Source: Cacajao melanocephalus (lineage: Eukaryota; Chordata; Mammalia; Primates; Pitheciidae). From it: a stretch of 64,000 nt of DNA. Below the pieces are notes generated by a model, which was not told where the DNA came from, did not search any database, and saw only the letters and a list, made by a program, of their open reading frames with translations. The position numbers and the translations under genes are program-made. The stretch is from NCBI GenBank assembly GCA_963573385.1, contig CAUYLG010070558.1, positions 1 through 64,000 of the forward strand, written 5' to 3'. Below are positions 1 to 16,719 of this stretch, piece after piece (the first letter of the stretch is position 1; each line of letters opens with the position of its first letter).

Positions 1-455
1 TCTTTGTAATTGCCGACTTTCAGATTGGGTCTGAGTGGACGTCCGGCTTGTTGGTGATGAAATTTTTTCTGTTTCTTAGTTTTCCTTCATTGGACGCCCC
101 TTCCCCACAGAGCTAGGCCTTCCCGGGTTCAGCTGTGCTTACTGTGAAACTCTCAGTCCTCAGCGCTTCCAATTGCTGTTCTCCTTATGGGGATGAGACC
201 AGCCGAGCCCGACTCCGAGGGCACCTCGTCCCATATACTCCGCACTGAGAAGCGCCGCGCCGGGGTGCTGGGAAAACAGCAGCGCCGGCCAAAAGAGTCG
301 CGCTGGCAACCCGTGTGGCTCCTCCACTGGGAATCTACTGGTCTGTGGGCAACAAAAATTGGTCTGAAAGTGCGGTGCCCACTCGCTCTCTGTGCTTTCA
401 CTGGGAGTTACAATCCTGAGCTGCTGCTAATCGGCCATCTTGGATCTCTCTCCCC
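1..455 (-). mobile_element. L1 5' UTR (older primate L1, L1PB/L1MA type), antisense
   Basis: Read on the minus strand the block begins GGGGAGAGAGATCCAAGATG, the typical 5' end of L1 with its YY1-type core, and continues through L1 5' UTR phrases up to the window edge. The body of the element would lie outside the window. It is inserted opposite to RAB6A. Confidence 0.85.
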
Positions 456-557
456 AAAATTTTTAATAAAAAAGAATGTCATTTTCCCTGCCTCTGCTGT
501 CCTTGGCAGAGAGAATACCTAATATCCAAACAACAATAAAAAAGGACAGAGGTTTTA

Positions 558-835
558 GGCCTGAGCATGATGGCTCACTCTTTGGGAGGCCAAGAAGGGA
601 GAATCACTTCAGCCCAGGAGTTCAAGATCAGCCTGCGCAAAATAGTGAGACCTCATCTCTATAAAACATCAGAAAATTAGCCAGGTGTGTTGGTACACAC
701 CTGTAGTTCTAGCTACTTGGGAGGTGAGGCAAGAGGACCCACTTGAGCCCAGGAAGTTGAGGCAGCAGTGAGTCCTGATAGTGCCACTGCACTCTAGCCT
801 GGGTGACAGAGCAGGATCCTGTCTCAAAAAAACCA
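558..835 (+). mobile_element. Alu (old, AluJ-like)
   Basis: Starts GGCCTGAGCATGATGGCTCA and ends GTCTCAAAAAAA. The usual segment after GGCTCA is missing, a small internal deletion. Confidence 0.9.
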
Positions 836-944
836 GAAAGGACAAAGGTTTTAGAATGGTAAGTTTTCCCCAAAATGAAGATTGGAGAATGGTTTAATGG
901 TTCTAAACTTTAATGTACGTAATTGTTACCTGGAAGTTTAATTA

Positions 945-1240
<296 letters not shown>

Positions 1241-1347
1241 TGAATAAAATACAGGTTCCTGGGGTACTTACGGACGTTGATTCCAGTAAGTTTAGTATAG
1301 TATCCTAATATATCTACATTTTAAACCAGAGTCTCAGGGAATTTCTT

Positions 1348-1625
1348 GGCCAGGTGCGGTGGCTCACGCCTGTAATCCCAGCACTTTGGGAGGCTCAGGT
1401 GGGCGGATCACAAGGTCAAAGGATCGGCCAACATGATGAAACCCTGTCTCTATTAAAAATACAACAATTAGCTGGGCATGGTGACACATGCCCGTGGTCC
1501 CAGCTACTCGTGAGGCTGAGGCAGGAGAATGCTTGAACCCAGGAAGTGGAGGTTGCGGTGAGCCAAGATCTGGCCACTGCACTCCAGCCTGGTGACAGAG
1601 TGAGACTCTGTCTCAAGAAAAAAAT
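1348..1625 (+). mobile_element. Alu, first of a tandem pair
   Basis: GGCCAGGTGCGGTGGCTCAC start and short A-rich end. The direct repeat TCTCAGGGAATTTCT precedes it (1332) and recurs after the next Alu (1919). Confidence 0.93.
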
Positions 1626-1627
1626 AG

Positions 1628-1918
1628 GGCCTGGCATGGTGACTCACTCCTGTAATCCTAGCACTTTGGGAGGCCAAGGTGGGTGGATCACAAGGTCAGG
1701 AGATCAAGACCATCTGGCTAACATGGTGAAGCCCCGTTTCTACTAAAAATACAAAAAATTAGCCAGGTGTGGTGGCACATGTCTGTAGTCCCAGCTACTC
1801 AGGAGGCTGAGGCAGGAGAATCACTTGATTCCGAGAGGCGGAAGTTGCAGTGATTTGAGATCACACCACTACACTCCTGCCTGAGTGACAGAGCTCGACT
1901 TCGTCTCAAAAAAAAAAA
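1628..1918 (+). mobile_element. Alu, second of a tandem pair (AluY/Sc-like)
   Basis: Contains CACAAGGTCAGGAGATCAAG and AAATACAAAAAATTAGCC, diagnostic of younger Alus. It is followed by the 3' copy of the 15-bp direct repeat. Confidence 0.93.
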
Positions 1919-2249
1919 TCTCAGGGAATTTCTCATGCATGGTATACTTTTTTTTAAAAAAAGTGTACTGGTATAAAGCCACAGAGATAGATCAGCAGTA
2001 GTGTCAAATCGATTCAGTTTGTTGTTTGAACAAGTAAGTAATGTTTTCCTAACCCCTGCTAGATACAGAAGACAAGCTTCCTACACTCAAACTCTTCATT
2101 CTTTTGTAATAGCCAAATTTGTACACAAGGAATTAAATGGTTGTTATGTAGCCAAGTGTCAAAATGAGTCTTCATGAAGTAGAAGAGAAAACCTAGTGAA
2201 ATCCAGAAGCTCTTTGACTCATCTGCATTCATACCTTGGAAACAATCAT

Positions 2250-3306
<1,057 letters not shown>

Positions 3307-3628
3307 AGAGATTTCTTATCAGTTTATTCTGCCTCCCCACTAAACAACAAACTCAAATGTTCATTGAATGAATAGTATATGTTTTTTAGCAGATTCTTAG
3401 CGCTGCAATGTTTTGCCATAAAAATAAGACTTATTTCATGTCCTTGGTTCTGTCTTAAGAATTTTCTAAGCTAGACTGGAACAAGCCTTAAAGAAACCAG
3501 ATTACTTGGAGAAGTGCCCTTCATTTGCTGTTTTGACTACACCTTAACCATAGATACATGTTCATCTTGTGTTTCTTTGCATTCAGCTTAACCCATGTTG
3601 AATTTTTTTTTTCAATATTTTTTATTAG

Positions 3629-3939
<311 letters not shown>

Positions 3940-4169
3940 TTAAGTTGACTGTTAGATAAGTTTTGATAAATGAATTTACAGGTATGATGACCACAGCAGT
4001 GAAGATATAGAAATATGTTGTTTAATTTCCCAATGTTTAGGGACATTTCTGGATATCTTAATTGTTAATTGGCTTCTAATTTAATCCCGTTATGGTCACA
4101 GAATATACTCTGTAATATTTCAGTCATTTGTAATTTATTGAGAGAAGTTTTATGGCCTGTTACTATCTT

Positions 4170-4486
4170 GTTTTTATTTTTATATTTTTTTGAGACGGAG
4201 TCTTGCCCAGGCTATAGTACAATGGCTGCAATCTCAGCTCACTGCAACCTCTGCCTCGCGGGTTCAAGTGATTTTCCTGCCTCAGCCTCCCAAGTAGCTG
4301 GGACTACAGGCACATGCCATCATGCTCAGCTTATTTCTCCCCCAGCCCCCTAATTTTTTGTATTTTTAGTAGAGACAGGATTTTACTGTGTTAGCCAGAA
4401 CGATCTTGATCTCCTGACCTTGTGATCTGCCCATCTCAGCCTTCCAAAGCGCTGGGATTACAGGTGTGAGCCACCATGCCTGGCGT
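4170..4486 (-). mobile_element. Alu (Sc/Y-like)
   Basis: T-rich head, GAGACGGAGTCTTG, and CTTGATCTCCTGACCTTGTG as in younger subfamilies. Inserted into the old L1. Confidence 0.92.
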
Positions 4487-4593
4487 GGTCTGTCTTATTG
4501 AATGTTCTTATATGTACTGGAAAAAGAGTGTTTTTTCACAGTTGTCAGGTATACTAGTTAAGATGCTTGATAGCATTGTCAAATCTATATAGC

Positions 4594-4902
4594 CTGGCTG
4601 GGCACAGTAGCTCATGCCCATTATCCCAGCACTTGAGGATGTGGATGTATGAGGATCACTTGAGAACTATCCTGGTCAACATAGCGAAACCCCATCTCTA
4701 CAAAAGAAGAAAAGTTTTTTTGAAAATTAGCCGAGCATGGTGACATGTACCTGTAGGTTCAGCTACTCATGAGACTGAGGCAGAGGATTGCTTGAGCTCA
4801 GAAGTTCGAGGCTGCAGTGAGCCATGATTGTGCCATTGCAGTCCAGCCTGGGCAACAGAACAAGACTCTGTCTCAATAAGCAAAAAACCGAAAAAAAACC
4901 CC
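4594..4902 (+). mobile_element. Alu (AluJ-like)
   Basis: GGCTGGGCACAGTAGCTCAT start; diverged dimer with an impure A tail. Confidence 0.88.
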
Positions 4903-4991
4903 ACCTATATATCCGTTAAGTTTTTTGTCCAGTTCAGTCTTTTACTGAGAAGAGGGTATTGAAATCAACAATAACGATATGTTTGTTTGCT

Positions 4992-5170
4992 TTGAGTAGC
5001 TGGGATTACACACATGCGCCACCACACCGGGCTAATTTTTTGTATTTTCAGTCGAGACGGGGTTTCTCCCTGTTGGTCAGGCTGGTCTCAAACTCCTGAC
5101 CTCAGGTGATCTGCTCGCCTCGGCCTCCCAAAGTGCTGGGATTACAGGCATGAGCCATGGCACCCGGCCT
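4992..5170 (-). mobile_element. Alu fragment
   Basis: Holds only the part from GAGTAGCTGGGATTAC to the CCGGCC end, i.e. the element's own 5' portion. The right monomer and tail are absent. Confidence 0.85.
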
Positions 5171-5204
5171 GTTAACATTTTTATGTAAAGAACTGTCCCT
5201 CTTG

Positions 5205-5500
5205 GGCTGGGTGCAGTTGCACACGCTTGTATTTCCAGCACTTCTGGGAGGCCAAGGCAGGCTGATTGCTTGAGCCCAGGAGTTGGGACCTGCTTGGGCA
5301 ACATGACAAAACCCTGTCTCTTCAAAAAAACACAGAAATTATCCCAGCGTGGTAGTCCCAGCTACTCGGGAGGCTGAGGTGGTTGGATTGCTTGGCCTAG
5401 GAGATTGAGGCAGCAGTGAGCCTAGTATCACGCCACTGCACTCCAGCCTGGGCAATAGAGCAAGACCCTATCAACAAAACAAAACAAAACAAAACCCACC
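5205..5500 (+). mobile_element. Alu (AluJ-like)
   Basis: GGCTGGGTGCAGTTGCACAC start; tail is (CAAAA)n at about 5474-5496. Confidence 0.9.
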
Positions 5501-6510
5501 AAAAACGAAAAGAACGAGATAAGCAATGTCCTGTATCCAGAGTTAATCATTGCTGTTTCTACAAGTGTGTTAATCTTATACAAGCTGCTCTGCTATTATC
5601 AAAACTAGAGCCTGTACTGAACTTACAGGGGTAAAAACTAAAATGGCTGATAAAGGAAATAAAACTATGATGAAATCATCTCTGACCCCTTCTGAGTTCT
5701 TGCTGTGTAGGTCAGTCACATTTCAGAAGTGGTGCTGGTATTCAGAACTAGGTAAATTTTGCAGTCTAGTCACTGTCTTGGAAAACATTGGGAATCACAG
5801 TCTTACATGCCTGTTGTTACTATTGTGTGTTTGTCCAGCTATGTATGTTTGTAAGCAGAACTATTTTTGATTTTTGCATTGTACTCATTTTATTTGACAA
5901 AATCATGCCTTTTCACTGGAAGATACACACAAGTCTTTCTGTATATAAGGTATATATTTATCAGTGCTAAAGGTACCATGTAGTTCTACTTTTCCATATG
6001 CAGAGATGTTTCCTAGCTTTCTGCTAATCTGCTAATTGGATTCCTATTCACCATTCCCTCATTTACTAGATTATAATGCACATCATATAATAAAAGCTTA
6101 AAAATGGGCTTTCTCCATTGCTTTCTTTTTAAATAGTTGTGAGAGAGCTTTTGCATAATTTATTATCTGATCATGATTCAAATGACTAGGCCATAGCACC
6201 CAAGAACCTTGACTTAAAACAATTTGTTCTACCTAATAATACTACTTTGCCTTCTTATTTTAAAATGTCCTGTCCTCAACCCTATTGCTCTTTATTTTGA
6301 TTTAAACATTTGACCCTAAAGTCCTGCTTCTGCGTACAGAATGTTGTCATTTTTAAAATAAAACAATCAGTACTAGAACTAGCATAAATGTAATATAGTA
6401 ATATCTAACATGATCATTTGTATTATATAGGATATTTAAGTAAAATGTTTTTCATTCCATTATTTCATAAAAAGACACCCTACGAAAAATAGTTTTATGC
6501 CTTATATTTC
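5501..6510. other. RAB6A intron, no feature recognised
   Basis: AT-rich intronic DNA. Short open frames here show no recognisable domain, and I saw no splice-flanked RAB6A exon. Confidence 0.6.
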
Positions 6511-6512
6511 CC

Positions 6513-6538
6513 ATTCTCTCTCTCTCTGTCTCTCTCTG

Positions 6539-6584
<46 letters not shown>

Positions 6585-6634
6585 TCTCCCCCCCCCTCCT
6601 CCCCCTCTTCCTCTCCCTGCCCCCATCTCTCTTT
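6513..6634. repeat. (CT)n microsatellite and C-rich tract
   Basis: CT dinucleotides with occasional GT, passing into CCCCCCC and CCTCCTCCCC. It abuts the T-rich head of the following antisense Alu. Confidence 0.95.
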
Positions 6635-6923
6635 AAATTTTTGAGACAAGGTCTTGCTCTGTCACCCAGGCTGGAGTATAGTGATGCGAACACAGCTCAC
6701 TGCAGCCTTAAACTCCAGAGCTCAAGCAATCCTCCTCCCTCAGCCTTTTAAGTAGCTAGGACTACAAGCACCCAGTATCATACCCAGCTAATTTTTTATT
6801 TTTCCTAGAGATGAGTCTTGCTATGTTGCCCAGGCTGGTCTCAAACCTCAGGCCTCAAGTGAGCCACCAACCTTGGCCTCCCAAAGTGTTGGGATTACAG
6901 GCATTAGCCATGGTACCTGGCCC
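6635..6923 (-). mobile_element. Alu (AluJ-like)
   Basis: TTTTTGAGACAAGGTCTTGC head; ends ATGGTACCTGGCCC. A 24-nt T run follows at 6930-6953. Confidence 0.88.
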
Positions 6924-7165
6924 AAATTCTTTTTTTTTTTTTTTTTTTTTTTTAAATACAGAAGTATTGCTTTGTTTTTGAAACTGGTATGGTGTTTAAA
7001 TTGCTGAAGAAATGATAATGATAAGGTGATCTCTTTAGCTTTCACCTGACTTTTCATCTTGGAATTAGTACATTCTTTTAGTGAAGTATTAAGTGTATGG
7101 TGTCACCTTTCTTATATATTTTGTAGTACTGAGAAATGGAAAAAGAGAAGAAAAGCCTCTGGATA

Positions 7166-7493
<328 letters not shown>

Positions 7494-8004
7494 TAAAATC
7501 ATTAGTACTTATAAGAAGAAGAATTGTTTGAAAGAGAGGAGAAGACTTTGTGAGAAAGTAGTGTTAGCTGATGGGCATCAGCTCTAACAGGTCAGTGAAA
7601 GCTTGTGTACATACTACCCATGGAGTTACAATGACATATATGTGGGAAAATTATTTTATGTTGGCTAAAATAATATATGTACCTTATGCATTGGTGGTGA
7701 TCATATCTTTTCCAAATCACTATATCTCCCATGTCTACCACAGTTGGCTTATAGCAGGTATTAATCTTGGACTTTTATCATGTACCTTAATCCATAGGTA
7801 TCAAGTGTGGTATGCTAGACTGCCGTAGGTACTTTGGAAAATAAAAAGTTAAGTAAAATGTGGTTTCTAACTTCAAGAAACTTATAATATTGTTGGGAAG
7901 AAGAGTCATTCTCGTGAAGACTGTGCAGTAAAGAATGGGTCATACGTGATAAATGCCTAGCATATGCTACAGACAGTAAGACACACAGTAATTATTGAGA
8001 AGCA

Positions 8005-8303
8005 AGACCAGGCGTGGTGGCTTACAGCACTTTGGGAGACTGAAGTGGGAGGATTGCTTGAAGGCCAAGTGTTTGAGACCAGCCTGGGCAACAGAAGGAA
8101 AACTTACCTCTATAAAATAATGAAAAATAAATAAAAATTTAAAAATTAGCGAGCTGTGGTCACGTGTCTGTAGTCCCAGCTATTCAGAAGCCTGGGATGG
8201 GACTGTCAGTTGAGCCCAGGAGTTGGAGGTTGCAGTGAGCTATTAACATGCCACTACACTCCAGCCTGGGTGACAGAGCAAGACCCTGTTTCGAAAAAAA
8301 TAA
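8005..8303 (+). mobile_element. Alu (AluJ-like)
   Basis: GACCAGGCGTGGTGGCTTAC; lacks the CCTGTAATCC segment; A-rich tail with TAAATG. Confidence 0.87.
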
Positions 8304-8419
8304 ATGAAAAGGAGAGAAGCAGAATTAATGCTGGCACAAAGGCGTTTATTGAATAATCGAATGAGATCACATGTAGTTAGAAGGGTCAAGAAATGCTTTG
8401 TTTAAAGAACAGCATTATT

Positions 8420-8730
8420 GGCCAGGCGCAATGGTTCATGCCTGTAATCCCAGCACTTTGAGAGGCCGAGGCAGGTGGATCACCTGAGGTCAGGAATTCA
8501 AGACCAGCGTGACCAACATGGTGAAACCTCATCTCTACTAAAAATTCAAAAATTAGCCTGGCATGGTGGTGCACGCTCGAAATCCTAGCTACTCGGGAGG
8601 CTGAGGCAGGAGCACTTGAACCCGAGAGGCGGAGGTTGCAGTGAGCTGAGATCACACCATTCCTCTTTAGCTTAGGCGATAGAGTAAGACTCCATCTCCA
8701 AACAACGACAGCGACAACAACAACAGCAGT
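8420..8730 (+). mobile_element. Alu with (CAA)n-rich tail
   Basis: GGCCAGGCGCAATGGTTCAT start; tail decayed to CAACGACAGCGACAACAACA. Confidence 0.92.
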
Positions 8731-8899
8731 ATCTAAACTGAACTCAGTGTATTTTATTTAGATGGGTAACTGGGGATGCTTCTAGGAAGAAGAGAAATTA
8801 ACATGTATAATACAAGACCACCTAGCACACATAGTGTAAATACTATGCCATGAATATTAACTTTAAAATCTTTCATTATTGCCTTCCTAGCAAACACTT

Positions 8900-9070
8900 T
8901 ATATATAGTATCTGGGTGCTTAGATACTTGTTAATACAAGAAGGAATCCATGTAACAATCGTATGAGTGAGCTGCTATTATTGCTCTGATTTTAGGGAGA
9001 AAATCTGAGGCATAGAAATTATATAACTTTCCCAGAATTGCCTAAATACCATCTGCTAGAGCCACTTAAT
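8900..9070 (+). repeat. MIR relic
   Basis: Diverged MIR core (CTGCTATTATTGCTCTGATT, then GGGAGAAAATCTGAGGC). A second MIR follows directly. Confidence 0.6.
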
Positions 9071-9074
9071 GTAC

Positions 9075-9265
9075 CAAGTGTTTAACTTAATTCTCAAAAT
9101 ATCCTTATGAAGTAGATAAGCATATTCATCTTATTGATATGAAATCAAAGTTTTAGAGGCCAAGTAACTTGCTTAAGATTATAACTTAAACTGTAATATG
9201 AGCCCAGGTCTATTTAGTTCCAAAATCTGAGCTCTTAAGCCTTATGTTATTATGCCTCTCTCAAA
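9075..9265 (+). repeat. MIR relic
   Basis: Contains AAGTAACTTGCTTAAGATTA and ATGAGCCCAGGTCTATTTAG, the usual MIR phrases. Confidence 0.65.
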
Positions 9266-9419
9266 TTTAACCTCACCCCTAATTTATCCTCTTGTGCTTC
9301 ATATCCTTCAAACAATAGGACTTTAATAACACTGAATGGTCAGAAATCTATATGATGAATATGAACTGACAGAGAAATTATATTGATCAGGTTCTATGCA
9401 GTCAGTAATTAACTCAGAT

Positions 9420-10360
9420 ATTTGTTGATCACCTCCTGCATGCTTAGTTATGTTATAGGCACTGGGGATACAATAGTGAACAAAACACCTAACCATTCCA
9501 TTATGGAGCTTACATTCTGGTATGGAGGGTTAGACAATAAGTGAAATATAATCCTTAAGGTGACTATAAATTCTGTAGAGAAAAATAAAGTACAGGCCAG
9601 GCATGGTGACTTATGCCTGTAATCCCAGCACTTTGGGAGGCTGTGGTGGATGGATTGCTTGAGGCCAAAAGTTCGAGACCATCCTGGCCAACGTGTTGAA
9701 ATCCCGTCTCTACTAAAAATACAAAAATTAGCCAAGTGTGGTGATACACACCTGTAATCCTAGCTATTCTAGAGGCTGAAGCACAAGAATCACTTTAACC
9801 TGGGTAGTGGAGGTTGCAGTGGACAGAGGTTGCAGTGAGCGGAGGTTGCAGTGAGCTGAGATGATGCCACTGCACTCCAGTCTGGGAGACAGAGTGAGAC
9901 TCTGTTTCTTTTTTTTTTTTTTTTCTTTTGAGACTCTGTTTCAAAAAAAGAAAAATAGAAAAATAAAGTAAGGTAAGAAGGATAAAGAGTACTGGTGAAG
10001 GGAATGATGATATATTGATGTCTGATAAAAGGTAGGGAAAACCTGTCTGATAAGGTACATTTGAGCAAAGAACTGAAGGAATTGAGAAAGTGAGCCATTT
10101 ATACATCCAGGGAAGAGCATTCCAAGCTTCAAGTATGGTGACAAGTTCAAAGAAACTTGGCATGTTTAAGTAATAGTAAGGAAATTAGGAAGGTTAAAGT
10201 GAAGGAAGGGGCATATGATAAGAGCTCCCAAAGATAGTTCTGGAGAACAGAGGTCTAAAACCATGTAGTCAGTAGTGAGGATTTGGCATTTTATTCCCAG
10301 TGAGAGAGGAAGCCATTTTCATCAAAGATTTGGCAGGATCTCACATACGATTTAAAATCA
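9420..10360 (+). repeat. Ancient medium-reiteration repeat (family not named), split by an Alu
   Basis: 9420-9594 carries CACTGGGGATACAATAGTGA and GGAGCTTACATTCTGG. 9956-10360 continues with AAGAGCATTCCAAGC and TTTTATTCCCAGTG. I recognise the repeat as common in mammals but am not sure of its family name. Related relics lie at 35040, 42225 and 60000. Confidence 0.5.
9595..9955 (+). mobile_element. Alu with internal short tandem repeats
   Basis: GAGGTTGCAGTG occurs three times in a row (about 9808-9854), and a T17 run sits inside the tail between two copies of GAGACTCTGTTTC. Confidence 0.92.
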
Positions 10361-10641
10361 GGCCAGGCACAATGGCTCATGCTTTGTAATCCCAGCACTT
10401 TGGGAGGCCAAGGTGGGAAGATTGCTTGAACCCAGGAGTTCAAGACTAGCTTGGGAAACATAGGGAGGCCGTATCTCTGCAAAAAAAGAGAAAGAATTGC
10501 CAGGCATGGTGGTATGAGACTGTAATCCCAGCTACTCAGGAGTTTGAGGTAGGATCGGTTGAGCCTGGGAGGATGAGGCTGCAGTGAGCCATGATCGTGC
10601 ATGGGAGACAGAGCAAGACCTTGTCACAAAAAAGGAAAGAA
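10361..10641 (+). mobile_element. Alu
   Basis: GGCCAGGCACAATGGCTCAT start; ends TTGTCACAAAAAAGG. Confidence 0.92.
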
Positions 10642-10771
10642 ATCACTGGCTGTTGTGTAAAAAATGATCTGTGAAGAGTAACTGAAAAAATAAATACAAG
10701 TAATAAAATAATAATCTTTAAGAAATACCTTACTACCAAAATTAAGTTGGAGATCTACCAAAAAGTCAAAA

Positions 10772-12193
<1,422 letters not shown>

Positions 12194-12202
12194 TGGTATA
12201 TT

Positions 12203-12337
12203 TTTTAAATAATTTTCTGTGTAGAAACAGGATATCCTTATTTCCAGGCTGATCTTGAACTTCTGGGCCCAAGTGATGCTCCCGTCTTGGCCTTCCAAAG
12301 TGCTGGGATTCTAGGCATGAGCCACCACACCCAGCCT
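12203..12337 (-). mobile_element. Alu monomer (FLAM-like)
   Basis: A single left-arm-like unit from a T-rich head to CCACACCCAGCC. Confidence 0.75.
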
Positions 12338-12544
12338 AACATTTCTGTCATTAAAAAATGGATTTTTTATGTCTGTCATTTATGTGTAATAGTAGTATTT
12401 TACAAAACATTCTTCTTACCCAAGATTGTTAGCTGTTTCTTCACATACCCGTTTCCACAGTGCTTTCCATATAAAAAGTACTCCACATGTATACTAAGCA
12501 GCTTAGGTAGTCTTAGATTTGTATAAAGTTCACTTCATATAAGT

Positions 12545-12855
12545 GAACTCATACAATATTTGTTTTTTGTATGTGGCTCATTTCACTTGCATAATGTCCT
12601 CACGGTTCATCCATATTGTAGTAGGTATCAGAATTTCTTTCCTTTTTAAGGCTGATTAATACTGCATTTTATGGATATACTATGTATAATATATATATTT
12701 ACATATTATATAGCACTTGGGTTGTTTGCACCTTTTGGCTGTTGTCAGTAATGCTGCTATGAATGTTGGCATGCAAATATCTGTTTAACTTCTGCTTTCA
12801 ATTCTTTTGGATATATACCCCAAAGTAGAATTGCTGGACCATATGTTAAGGAATT
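12545..12855 (-). repeat. Old L1 (ORF2 C-terminal region), antisense
   Basis: On the minus strand it carries the diverged L1 ORF2 end (the YDPAIPLLGIYP region and downstream). Typical phrase on the plus strand: GGTTGTTTGCACCTTTTGGC. Confidence 0.75.
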
Positions 12856-13055
12856 TTAAAATAGATGTTATGAGGCAGTATATGTATATATATAATGAAA
12901 ATAGGTAGATAATGTGTGACTATAACAGTACTTGCCCTGGAATACTTTGTTAGTTAGGTACTTTTCACTAAAGAGCATCTGTTTTAATTTTTTAGAAGTC
13001 TCAAACTTGTAAACCTAATTTTATTCCATTTTCATAAGCTCTACTCAGAAAGTAG

Positions 13056-13460
<405 letters not shown>

Positions 13461-13770
13461 TAGGCAAGCAGTTTAATAAATATTTCATGTCAGAAGCAAG
13501 TATATTATGGGTACAATTTCTAGATATTCCTAAGAAAATTTCAGTTCTGCTCTAATATTTTTAAAAGGTCTCCCCCAACCTCCACACCTTTCCTACCAGT
13601 TTTTTATAGTTTCTTCTTAAAGCAGAATTAAGCCTGTGGGTGTTTTGCTGTAGTCCTAGAATTCACTGCAGAGTTGTATAACATTTGGCAAAATTATCTG
13701 TTCTGTAATCCTACAGGCCCATGAGAGTTCATTTATCTCTGATAAGAGTTATTGTCTCTGGTAGAAATAG

Positions 13771-14139
<369 letters not shown>

Positions 14140-14149
14140 TAGCAGGTCA

Positions 14150-14360
14150 GTCTTAAACACTTTGTATAATTATTTTCCTTAACTTTCACAATAATCTAGT
14201 AATCTAGTCAGGCAAGTGTACTGTTATTTTAAGCCTATCTTACAGATCAAGGAACAGAGGAATGAAGATTACATGATCTGTCACATAAGTGGCCTACCTA
14301 GAGCCCAAACCCAGGTTGTTAACTACTACACTGTACTGCTATCCACACTTGACCTTTTAG
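14150..14360 (+). repeat. MIR relic
   Basis: TTTTAAGCCTATCTTACAGATCAAGG and later GCCCAAACCCAGGTTGTTAA type MIR phrases. Confidence 0.6.
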
Positions 14361-14911
14361 TTTTTTGCCATTCCACCTTAATGACTTTCAATTTCACTAT
14401 GTGATTTGTATGTCTCTTTAGCCATTTTAAGACAATGAAATTATTGATGGAAGTCCAAGAGCAAACTACTATTTTTAGTGGGTTCCTTTGCCCACAGGAT
14501 GTAAAGGAAGATCTTTCTTATTCTGGCCTCTGATATATACATCCTATCCTGATCCTTTTACATATTCTATGCTTAAACCAGTCTGGACTACATAACCATT
14601 CTTAAGTACACCTTGTGCTTTTCTGTCTCTCAGTATGTGTTCAGGAAACTCTTCCCTGTGAAATCTTTCCTGCCTCTTTTTCTTTGCCTTCATCTCTACT
14701 GAAAGAGAAATGTGCTGAATATTCTGACTAGATGGCCAGGTGTTAAAATCATTGAGGCCACTGTAGTTTGGATCTAGATCACTACAATAAAGTGAATATG
14801 TCAATAAAACCAGTCAAATGGATTTTCTGGTTTCCAGCATGTGTAAGTTCTGTTTATACTTTACTGTGGTCTATTAATAGCATTATGTTTGTAAAAACAA
14901 CATACAGATCT

Positions 14912-16053
<1,142 letters not shown>

Positions 16054-16194
16054 TGCCTATATTGCCATTATATTGTAGAGTGAATTTCTGTATACAAAAA
16101 TAAATTTAAAATGTATCCCCAAAATGCTGTTACAGTTCGATATAGTGTCACATTGTCAGCTACTAGATTGTTTCTATGGTCACTATACTTACAT

Positions 16195-16242
16195 TTGTGA
16201 TAATAAATAAACTTATATTTGTGATAATAATAGATGGTTATT
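16195..16242. repeat. Two-copy tandem repeat, about 24 bp
   Basis: CTTA(C/T)ATTTGTGATAATAA occurs twice in succession with minor changes. Confidence 0.7.
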
Positions 16243-16334
16243 TTCAAGTTTTCAGCTGATATTGTTGGGAGAACACATTTTTTTTGACTCAATTTTATAT
16301 TGCATGCTTATTAAAAGATAAATAATTGAAATAA

Positions 16335-16545
16335 TCAGGCAGTTTCACTAGCTATCGTACCCAGTGGCTGTATGTCTAAGATTGGGACAATATAAGAAGT
16401 ATAAACTGTTGTTCCATCATCTGTTCTCATATGCCTCTCAAATGTAAACATCTCACCAGGCTTGAGTGCCTTTCTCCTGTTGAAGATATTTTTCATAGCT
16501 TCATACCTCAAACACAAGCCAGCTATTCCCACTGGCACTTATTCC
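16335..16545 (-). pseudogene. Possible coding relic, identity unknown
   Basis: The minus strand holds a 67-residue stretch with protein-like composition (RRKALKPGEMFTFERHMRTD, then DGTTVYTSYIVPILDIQPLG). It has no ATG start (GTG only) and no clear splice sites. A second frame just upstream reads SIIGISASGNSWLVFEV, which could mean a frameshift. It lies antisense in a RAB6A intron. I do not recognise the parent; a fragment of a processed pseudogene is one reading, and chance is another. Confidence 0.25.
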
Positions 16546-16719
16546 AATGATGGAAGAAAAGCCAGCTGTGTTGGACTTGAGGGGTGGTATATTAATCTCT
16601 AGCATTGTGCTTTTCTAAGGAATGATAAAGGGTAATTTTGACTGGACTAACTTTCACAATATATTATATACTGAGTTCAGAACCTAACTCTTCCCTCCAC
16701 TGCCCGCCCTCCAAACCTG

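Larger units (their letters stand above)
4040..4990 (-). repeat. Old L1 ORF2 fragment, antisense, split by two Alus
   Basis: Pieces at 4040-4170, 4487-4593 and 4903-4990 match the complement of L1 ORF2 in order (TTATGGTCACAGAATATACT, then TGGTCTGTCTTATTGAATGT, then TTACTGAGAAGAGGGTATTG). Confidence 0.65.

Noticed and set aside
187..522. 111-residue frame at the left edge, first thought to be a gene start or SVA
   Set aside because: The sequence is the antisense 5' UTR of an L1.
12203..12337. Possible small RNA gene derived from 7SL
   Set aside because: It is a diverged Alu monomer without intact A and B boxes that I can confirm.
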